Below, one piece after another: positions 34,413-39,785 of a stretch of DNA of 39,785 bases. The stretch comes from Thermoplasmata archaeon (lineage in GTDB: Archaea > Thermoplasmatota > Thermoplasmata > Thermoplasmatales > Thermoplasmataceae). The stretch spans positions 1 to 39,785 of the forward strand of contig JAJZZM010000010.1 of assembly GCA_021797555.1 (NCBI GenBank). The letters are read 5' to 3'. Below the pieces are notes generated by a model. It was not told the origin of the DNA. It did no database searches and was given only the letters and a program-made list of their open reading frames with translations. The stretch's first letter is position 1. The number at the start of each line of letters is the position of its first letter. A program made the translations under genes and the position numbers.

Positions 34413-34727
34413 ATTTTGTATTCCAATTTTTAAAAATGGAATACAAATGGAATACAAAATGGAATACAAAGATAAATTAGTGTTTTACTATATCTCTATA
34501 TAATTTTATATTATGTATTCTAGTATTCTATTATTTTATAATAAAAAATAGCAGATAGGCATGACGAATTTCGACATGATTTCTAAAAATATAATATATA
34601 CAAAAATTATGGAATACAAGAATACAATAAAAAAAAATTGATTATAGAATTAGTGTTTTAAGGGTTTTTTGTTGTATTCCATTTGTATTCCATTTGTATT
34701 CCATTTTTAAAAATTGGAATACAAAAT
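34413..34727. repeat. origin-like dyad: 12 symmetric GTATTCC/GGAATAC-type sites
   Basis: A 46-bp perfect inverted repeat (34413-34458 and 34682-34727) flanks a 223-bp core. Exact heptamers occur at 34418, 34438, 34449 and 34461 on the left and at 34674, 34685, 34696 and 34716 on the right. An inner pair (34515 and 34523, both one base off) faces 34611 (exact) and 34619 (one base off). Nearly all site pairs add up to the same mirror point, 34570. The centre carries CATG-A-CGAA-T-TTCG-A-CATG (34560-34578), a hyphenated palindrome. Arm spacing is mostly 11-12 bp, one DNA turn. Replication origin or partition site is the best reading; I cannot prove it. Confidence 0.75.
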
Positions 34728-34952
34728 ATTTTTATTTTAATGTATATATTTTATGTTTGTATTATGGTAACTCTTTATTTTAAAGTAAAAATAAATATTC
34801 ACTTATTTTTATATTATAAAATTCAATTTTTCAAATTGCATGGAAACCCAGTGTTTTATCTTAACAATAGAAGAGAATATTATAAGATGATTTTTATATT
34901 ATAAAATAGTGATTGTGAAGATTTTATCTTCATTAGTTTTGCTTTTTTAATT

Positions 34953-35720
34953 TTATCTTATCTTATTATCTCTACCATCATTCTTTATTTTTCCTATTAT
35001 TTTTTTTAATTCCTCTTTATAAATTTCATCCATGGCAGCAGGACCTGGAAAATACGAGACGGAGACTTTAGGTTCGATCATGCCCCAGCATATTTGTTCT
35101 ACAACGGGGCGATGCATATCCGGTCTCCTGAATATATCAATAAGGGTGTGAACTGCAATGCTAAAATCTAAAAAGTGCTTAAAACCACTATCTTCATAAA
35201 GCATGTCATCTGCTTTTCTTTTAAGTATATCAAGTTCTGTCGATGAGTGATTTGTGCCAAAAGAAATATTATAAAGCTCGGTTATAAATTTATCCTGCTT
35301 AATATTTTTTATATACTCACTTATCCAATAGTCATCTGGAAATCTGGTATTTTCCATATCTGTTCTGAAATGGTACCAAGGCTCTTCATTCTTTGATTTC
35401 CAGGCCTCTCCCTCCCTGTTAACCTTTACCACATCTCCCTCTTCTATAAGCTTTTTGAGAGCTGCCTTTATAGATTTATACTTATCCTTCTTTGACCTTA
35501 TCAGGTCTCCCTTGCATAAATTATAAAAATCCACTAGATTGAAAATTGAGATATATTTCCCTCCATTCTTGCTATCGCTTTTCATTGATTGATATAGGGC
35601 TACCCAGATTCGATCTTTCACACTCCTCCCCCACCTAAAATCCATTGCTGAAGGGGCTTCAAAAATATTATTAGGTAATTCTATATTATTAGGTAATTCT
35701 TTATCTTTAATTTTTTTCAT
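34953..35720 (-). CDS. 255-residue element protein of unknown function
   Basis: I do not recognise it. It begins with a tandem ELPNNI-ELPNNI, caused by a 17-base unit repeated at 18 bases (35666-35700). Residues about 55-105 (ISIFNLVDFYNLCKGD ... IKAALKKLIEEGDVVKVNREGEAW) look like a winged-helix domain. The rest is helical, with many Tyr, Lys and Asp, and ends in a basic tail. A DNA-binding regulator is most likely. It is on the minus strand, apart from the plus-strand operon. Confidence 0.55.
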   Translation of the reverse strand: MKKIKDKELPNNIELPNNIFEAPSAMDFRWGRSVKDRIWVALYQSMKSDSKNGGKYISIFNLVDFYNLCKGDLIRSKKDKYKSIKAALKKLIEEGDVVKVNREGEAWKSKNEEPWYHFRTDMENTRFPDDYWISEYIKNIKQDKFITELYNISFGTNHSSTELDILKRKADDMLYEDSGFKHFLDFSIAVHTLIDIFRRPDMHRPVVEQICWGMIEPKVSVSYFPGPAAMDEIYKEELKKIIGKIKNDGRDNKIR

Positions 35721-35800
35721 ATGAATATACTATTACAATAATAATATTAAAACTTATGGATAATATTCGATGTCACCCCTCGATTTTTAACTAATAGGTA

Positions 35801-35810
35801 GTATATATCT
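35801..35810 (+). promoter_or_regulatory. TATA box of the first AbrB-like gene
   Basis: GTATATATCT is centred about 24 bases before the ATG at 35829, fitting a leaderless transcript. Confidence 0.45.
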
Positions 35811-35828
35811 AATATTCATTTATGATAT

Positions 35829-36002
35829 ATGAGAACTGCTGGCAAAAAAGTTACAAAGTTTAACGGCTCCTTGTATGCGTTAATTCCTTTTTATGTGGCC
35901 GAGCCGTATGAGATAGATAAAGGATCGGATATAGAAATAGATACATCACACAAGAATGTTCTAATATTAAAAATAAAAAAGGAGGCAAAAGAATGTCATT
36001 AA
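35829..36002 (+). CDS. AbrB/SpoVT-type small DNA-binding protein
   Basis: A 57-residue protein (MRTAGKKVTKFNGSLYALIP ... ILKIKKEAKECH). VTKFNGSLYALIPFYVAEPYEIDKGSDIEID follows the swapped-hairpin pattern of AbrB domains: a first strand, a proline-bearing loop, a helix and a strand ending in a hydrophobic block. AbrB-type proteins act as dimeric transcription regulators or as antitoxin parts. It was too small for automatic listing but has a TATA box and a proper start. Its last four bases overlap the next gene tail to tail. Confidence 0.68.
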   Translation: MRTAGKKVTKFNGSLYALIPFYVAEPYEIDKGSDIEIDTSHKNVLILKIKKEAKECH

Positions 36003-36154
36003 AGTTTTTCTATAATAAGATTCCCATTATCTTCAAGTGTAATTTTAAGCTGCTCACCATTAGAAAAGGACAGATTTTTTGTAATACTTTTTGGCACGTA
36101 AATTCTTCCAGCTCCATCGCGGTCAATATAAAATTTGCAGGTAGATTTTTGCAT
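35999..36154 (-). CDS. second AbrB/SpoVT-type small DNA-binding protein
   Basis: A 51-residue protein on the minus strand (MQKSTCKFYIDRDGAGRIYV ... NLIIEKL). The stretch DRDGAGRIYVPKSITKNLSFSNGEQLKITLEDNG is a clean AbrB signature: a G-R-I-x-V-P-x-x-I core, then a helix, then the G-x-x-L-x-I-x-x-x strand. A minus-strand TATA-like TTTATATAAC lies about 25-30 bases upstream. It faces the other AbrB gene tail to tail with a 4-base overlap, and shares its upstream region with the replication operon, so it may control rep. Confidence 0.72.
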   Translation of the reverse strand: MQKSTCKFYIDRDGAGRIYVPKSITKNLSFSNGEQLKITLEDNGNLIIEKL

Positions 36155-36194
36155 AATTTAAGAATGTTACAAAGTTATATAAATTTGTTTATAT

Positions 36195-36212
36195 CTTTAC
36201 AAATCCGTAAAG
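36195..36212. promoter_or_regulatory. inverted repeat between the AbrB gene and the replication operon
   Basis: CTTTAC (36195-36200) and GTAAAG (36207-36212) are perfect inverted hexamers. The right arm abuts a TATA-like AGTTTATATC (36211-36220) that could drive 36267, and the left arm lies near the promoter of the minus-strand AbrB gene. Either AbrB protein could use it as an operator. Confidence 0.5.
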
Positions 36213-36266
36213 TTTATATCCTGTTAAATCCTTACATAAATATACAGAATTATAAGGTGATTAAAA

Positions 36267-36383
36267 ATGATTGAAACAAAAAAGGTTGAAAAAACTGAAA
36301 AACCGAGGTTATTCGAATTGTGGGATTTGATTGTCAACGGTGATAACCAAGAGGAAAACAAAAATAAAAAGGAGGGAAAATAA
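36267..36383 (+). CDS. micro-ORF 1 upstream of rep (38 aa)
   Basis: A 38-residue charged peptide, MIETKKVEKTEKPRLFELWD, followed by LIVNGDNQEENKNKKEGK. AAGGTGAT at 36254-36261 is a good Shine-Dalgarno. It is the first of three closely packed frames leading to the replication gene. The function is unknown; it may be an operon leader or a small regulator. Confidence 0.45.
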   Translation: MIETKKVEKTEKPRLFELWDLIVNGDNQEENKNKKEGK

Positions 36384-36384
36384 A

Positions 36385-36483
36385 ATGGCAATAGAGAGGC
36401 AAAGCCAATTAACTTTTAATCCCATTTTTTTAATGGGCTTGAAGGTAAATAAACTTTTCTTAGGTGAGGTATTTAAAAGATGA
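36385..36483 (+). CDS. micro-ORF 2, overlapping the rep start (32 aa)
   Basis: A 32-residue peptide, MAIERQSQLTFNPIFLMGLK, ending LGEVFKR. GGAGGG (36371-36376) precedes it. Its TGA overlaps the rep ATG (ATGA, 36480-36483), so translation of rep is probably coupled to it, a usual way to hold replication-protein levels low. No similarity is recognised. Confidence 0.45.
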   Translation: MAIERQSQLTFNPIFLMGLKVNKLFLGEVFKR

Positions 36484-39400
36484 TAAATAAATACATAGAT
36501 GATTATATAAAAAACAAGATTCCGGTATTTCTGCTCCAACCACACAGAAAGGACCCTATTCCTGGCTCGAAAGGATTCAAGGACTGGACAAAGGATGAAA
36601 AAATTATAAGATCCTGGAAGACAGAGAATATTGGAATACCTACAGGCGATATTTCAGGTATTTTTGTCTATGACACCGATATTAAAACTGGTGAAAATGG
36701 ATCCATAGGAATAAACGGCCTTTATGGTTTTTTAAAAATATTAAAATTGAATACACTCGATGACTATATAAAGAAATATCCAGATGCATTCATAGTTCAA
36801 ACAGGATCCGGCTATCAAATTTACTTTAGAATTCCTCCTGGCCTTGATCATAATCTTCGTAATACAACAAACATCAACGGATTTAAAGGACTCGATGTTA
36901 GAGGTAACGGTGGTTATGTTGTTGCTCCAGGATCCATTCATCCCAATGGCAATGAATACAAAATAATCCATGGTTCATTGGATAAAATCCCATTAATGCC
37001 CGAGGGGCTTTACAATTTCTGGCATTCACATGATCACCCCGATTTATTATCTGATGATTTTAACGAGCCAAGAATGCCGATGAACCTTGATGATAAAACC
37101 CTGAATTTAGATACTGAAACTACAGCAATGATATTCAAAAAAACTCCTGTGAACGAGGGCAATAATTTATTAATGGCACATGCCGGAGCTCATGCCTTAA
37201 GGGGTGTAAGCATTGAAAATGAAAAAATAATTTTAAAGGAGGCTGCAGCCCTTAATCACTGGAATGGCAAAATCAATTTTGCAACGGTTGATGATTCATA
37301 TAAACGTGTTGAAATGCAAAAATCCGGAAGGATACCTGAAAAGGAAAAATCAAAAACATTTGTTAAAGGCTACACAACATTAAAAAGGATTATAATGGAA
37401 AATAAGGAAAATTATCCTGATTATGATAAAATAATGAAAAACATGGAGGAAATCTTTGAAAGCAGAAGAAATTTAAACAGCATAGAATTTGAGCTGGATG
37501 ATGGCAAATATATTGGATATAACTGTGTTAAAAATTATTTTTATTCCGCATATGAATATGAAAAGAACGGGGAAATAAAGGCATCACACGAACTTATTTT
37601 TAATATTCCCATAAAATTCAAAGGACTTGTTGTAGATGATAACGGCAATAAATTCATAAATGCCATAATAAACGGCAATGATAATTATTACACACTTGAG
37701 GACTTTAAAAATGAGATGAAAAATTACGCAGTAGCAGGTTCTGATCTTAAAAAAATCGTAGAATTTTTAATTGCCTATATGAATGATAAAAATAACATAA
37801 AAAATACAAAATATATTCATCCTGACGGCATTTATATCGATGAAGGCAATGTAATCAGAACCGATAACTCCTATAAAATAGACCTGGAATCCACATTGGA
37901 AACAACATACAAAATATATGAAATTTCCACATCACCTAACAATTTCCTTATTAATTTTGCATATTATTTAATTTCACCATTGTCATATTACATTAGAAAA
38001 CAAAACAAATTATTTCCATATTTAATCAATGCAGGCCCACACCAGACAGGTAAAACCTCAGATATGCTTTTATTCGGTAATCTTGGCTATGCCCAGGATT
38101 TTCTAAAATCACATTTCACCAGGAACGATTTAAAAACATTCTATACACTAATGAAATCAAGATCAGAATCCATATTGCCCATAACCCTTGAGGATGTAGA
38201 CATAGACTGGATAAGATCGCAGGCAACAATGCTAAAAGGATCGGCAGGCACAATAAATGGAGGTTCCAGAGGTTATTTTAACAGGGTTATAAAATACGAA
38301 TCAAAATCTCAATTAACCTTTGATACAAATGATACTGTTGATGTTGAGACTGCACAGCTTGATAGGTTCATTGTATGTAATTTTAATGTTGATGACATTA
38401 ACAGAATAAATATTGCAAAATTCGATGAATTAAAAGGTAAATTAAATCCTGGATTTATGTTTACAATTTTTGATGCAGTTTTTGGTGGCAAGAATTTGAA
38501 TGAAATAATAAAAGATCTTTACAATGTCCAAAACAGGGATTCTTTAAAAATCAACATTATAAACTATGTTGTTAGCAAAATAAATAAGATAATGCCTAAT
38601 AATATGCAATTCAAAATGCCAGATTTTAGTCTTTTGCACAATGAAAATAATGAAACTGACTGGTATGCAGAAATTTATAATACTGGAAAATATGTATGCA
38701 GTCAGTTTAAATCTGATGAAAAGGTTCACATTTACGAATTAAACGAAACACAAATTGATTTCAATGAAAATTCACTTTTCCTTACAGCCGGTGGTTATCT
38801 ACTCTTGCAGAAACATTTAAATATACCATATAAAAGCATTACAAAACTATATAATAATACTGAAAGCAAGGATTTCATAGTTAAATTCACATCTCATAGA
38901 TTTGCCGGAGAAGATAATCATCCATTAAAATGTTTAATTATAGCACCAATTGAATCAGATGACCCGCCAGAGATAAGGGAAATAAAGGAGAAGATAGCAC
39001 AGCTTGAGGAAATTAAAAAGAAATTAAAGGCCAGTAACATAGACACAGAAGGCATTGATAAAACCATTGATGAATTAAATGCAAAAATAGAATCAATAAA
39101 AAGATCTTTGGAAGAAAATAAGGCCAATAACCAGGAGGAAAATAAAACTGATAAGGCCATTAAAAACAATGATGAAAACAAAACAGAGAATACCGACATT
39201 GATAATGATATAGAATCATTGCCAGATGGCCCAGTAAAACAATCATTAATAGAAGAAAGAGAATTAAAGGAAAGCAAAAAGGCCAGTAAAATCAATACTG
39301 ATAATAATGCAAACAAAACTATAACAATTCCTGGAAATCTAAAAACTTATTATTACCAGGTAACAAAAAATTTCAACAAATACGATGCATCATTTTTCAT

Positions 39401-39599
39401 TGGTTCTGATATATTCTTTGATAGCTCCAGGACAATACTTAAAAAAGATTCATCAGAAATATCGTACGTTCTTTTAAAACTCTTAATGCCTGACAAATTA
39501 AATAATACACCAAAGGACTGGAATAAATTTTTATCAGATTCCAGGCCCCTAAAATCTGAAACCGAGTATAACGTATTATCCAGGGGTGATTTATCATGA
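36480..39599 (+). CDS. replication protein: primase-polymerase plus superfamily 3-like helicase
   Basis: A 1039-residue, two-function replicase. The N-terminal Prim-Pol domain has the metal motif YDTD (Asp65, Asp67), the TGSGYQIYF strand near 108, and DVRGNGGYVVAPGSIHPNG near 139-157 with the conserved His154. This is the bifunctional primase-polymerase of archaeal plasmids and viruses. The middle (about 200-480) has no known motif. The helicase has Walker A GPHQTGKTS at 519-527, a Walker B-like stretch ILPITLEDVD near 566-575, and LKGSAGTINGGSRGYFN. A long coiled coil (about 830-895) with Asn/Glu/Lys-rich sequence follows. Its start overlaps micro-ORF 2 and its TGA overlaps the next gene by 4 bases. 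Confidence 0.88.
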   Translation: MINKYIDDYIKNKIPVFLLQPHRKDPIPGSKGFKDWTKDEKIIRSWKTENIGIPTGDISGIFVYDTDIKTGENGSIGINGLYGFLKILKLNTLDDYIKKYPDAFIVQTGSGYQIYFRIPPGLDHNLRNTTNINGFKGLDVRGNGGYVVAPGSIHPNGNEYKIIHGSLDKIPLMPEGLYNFWHSHDHPDLLSDDFNEPRMPMNLDDKTLNLDTETTAMIFKKTPVNEGNNLLMAHAGAHALRGVSIENEKIILKEAAALNHWNGKINFATVDDSYKRVEMQKSGRIPEKEKSKTFVKGYTTLKRIIMENKENYPDYDKIMKNMEEIFESRRNLNSIEFELDDGKYIGYNCVKNYFYSAYEYEKNGEIKASHELIFNIPIKFKGLVVDDNGNKFINAIINGNDNYYTLEDFKNEMKNYAVAGSDLKKIVEFLIAYMNDKNNIKNTKYIHPDGIYIDEGNVIRTDNSYKIDLESTLETTYKIYEISTSPNNFLINFAYYLISPLSYYIRKQNKLFPYLINAGPHQTGKTSDMLLFGNLGYAQDFLKSHFTRNDLKTFYTLMKSRSESILPITLEDVDIDWIRSQATMLKGSAGTINGGSRGYFNRVIKYESKSQLTFDTNDTVDVETAQLDRFIVCNFNVDDINRINIAKFDELKGKLNPGFMFTIFDAVFGGKNLNEIIKDLYNVQNRDSLKINIINYVVSKINKIMPNNMQFKMPDFSLLHNENNETDWYAEIYNTGKYVCSQFKSDEKVHIYELNETQIDFNENSLFLTAGGYLLLQKHLNIPYKSITKLYNNTESKDFIVKFTSHRFAGEDNHPLKCLIIAPIESDDPPEIREIKEKIAQLEEIKKKLKASNIDTEGIDKTIDELNAKIESIKRSLEENKANNQEENKTDKAIKNNDENKTENTDIDNDIESLPDGPVKQSLIEERELKESKKASKINTDNNANKTITIPGNLKTYYYQVTKNFNKYDASFFIGSDIFFDSSRTILKKDSSEISYVLLKLLMPDKLNNTPKDWNKFLSDSRPLKSETEYNVLSRGDLS

Positions 39600-39785
39600 A
39601 TTTTACAACTATTTTTTACTTAGGCCCAGAGATGAATGTATGCGGTTATCTCAATGATTATAAGCTAGTTCCAGGAAAAATAACAATCGAGGACTGGATT
39701 GCAGATCTTTTGATAAAGCACGGTTATGGCTTATCCTTAAAGCCAGGAGTTGAAAGATATGAAGGAAAAAATAGAAAATGGAATA
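39596..39785 (+). CDS. truncated gene after rep, unknown
   Basis: The ATG at 39596 overlaps the rep stop (ATGA). The visible 63 residues read MNFTTIFYLGPEMNVCGYLN and later ITIEDWIADLLIKHGYGLSL, without a known motif. It is coupled to rep, and the window edge cuts it off. Confidence 0.5.
   Translation, partial: MNFTTIFYLGPEMNVCGYLNDYKLVPGKITIEDWIADLLIKHGYGLSLKPGVERYEGKNRKWN

Larger units (their letters stand above)
34062..34952. other. 891-base non-coding region: palindrome, hairpin, direct repeats and origin-like dyad
   Basis: Between the winged-helix gene and the next real gene I find no credible coding sequence. It holds a 14-bp palindrome (34112-34125), an 8-bp stem hairpin (34154-34180), a pair of roughly 42-bp direct repeats 80 bases apart (34231-34352), the symmetrical GGAATAC dyad (34413-34727) and three copies of AGTGTTTTA. 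A 73-codon frame at 34683-34904 starts inside the dyad and is AT-driven, so I do not count it. Confidence 0.7.
32073..39785. mobile_element. integrated plasmid/virus-like element (left part)
   Basis: The element runs from about 32073 beyond the right edge. It contains a tyrosine integrase, a winged-helix protein, an iteron-like dyad with direct repeats, an unrecognised protein, two AbrB-like proteins, two micro-ORFs and a primase-polymerase/helicase that overlaps the next gene. This set of genes, one large replication protein, many non-coding repeats and no metabolic genes is typical of an integrated plasmid or virus. Bounds are inferred: the left edge from the start of the non-host gene content, the right edge unknown. 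Confidence 0.75.

Noticed and set aside
34413-34727. CRISPR array
   Set aside because: Repeats are 7 bases at 8-12 bp spacing, arranged in mirror symmetry; there are no long repeats with unique spacers.
34683-34904. 73-codon plus-strand frame in the dyad region
   Set aside because: It begins inside the symmetric repeat, is made of AT-driven Ile/Phe/Tyr/Lys and has no Shine-Dalgarno sequence or properly placed TATA box.
35993-36274. 93-codon plus-strand frame
   Set aside because: It lies over the minus-strand AbrB gene, which has a clear domain signature and promoter.
36309-36545. 78-codon minus-strand frame
   Set aside because: It runs antisense to the two micro-ORFs and the rep start, with no promoter or motif.

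Overview
The window is very AT-rich archaeal chromosome. It carries leaderless-type promoters (a TATA box about 22-30 bases before the start codon) and many ATA/TTA/AGG codons. A mevalonate 3-kinase of the Thermoplasma type, an archaeal SufBCD system with a SufB intein, class II glycyl-tRNA synthetase, 2-oxoacid:ferredoxin oxidoreductase and a DUF929 protein together point to an acidophile of the Thermoplasmatales, of Ferroplasma, Acidiplasma or Picrophilus type. I cannot decide the genus by reading.

Bases 1-31950 look like ordinary host chromosome. A transposase-like tail (2-106) is followed by a membrane protein, signal peptidase I, mevalonate 3-kinase, an MFS transporter, a four-CBS protein overlapping glyS, a tiny Gly/Ala/Ile-repeat membrane protein, and an amino-acid permease with C-terminal CBS domains. 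The suf block (9184-14438) has sufC-sufB-sufD on the minus strand and a divergent SufR-like regulator. Two inverted repeats sit on the two promoters, and a 356-residue LAGLIDADG intein sits directly before the conserved SufB EG-C-TAP cysteine. Next come an aminotransferase, a mercuric reductase with its metal-binding NmerA-like domain as a separate overlapping gene, and the two OFOR subunits. A metallophosphoesterase precedes a methylcitrate-cycle operon (prpD-prpB-MBL hydrolase-citrate synthase). The host part ends with DUF929, cobJ, two tail-to-tail radical SAM genes, an esterase, an Sm-like protein and a bat-type HTH regulator.

From about 32070 to the window end lies the left part of an integrated plasmid- or virus-like element. 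It has a tyrosine integrase with a C-terminal zinc ribbon, a small winged-helix protein, a long non-coding region, an unrecognised 255-aa protein, two tiny AbrB-like proteins encoded tail to tail, two micro-ORFs, and a 1039-aa primase-polymerase/helicase whose stop overlaps the start of a truncated gene.

The most striking structure is non-coding. At 34413-34727 twelve GTATTCC/GGAATAC-type sites are laid out with near-perfect two-fold symmetry around base 34570. They include a 46-bp inverted repeat and a hyphenated palindrome at the centre, and most neighbouring sites within an arm are 11-12 bp apart. This resembles an iteron replication origin or partition site. The same heptamer overlaps the start codon of the winged-helix gene, which suggests an initiator or copy-control protein that also regulates itself. 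The element's identity and the function of this dyad appear to be the novel content of the window; both are inferences that need experimental or database tests.
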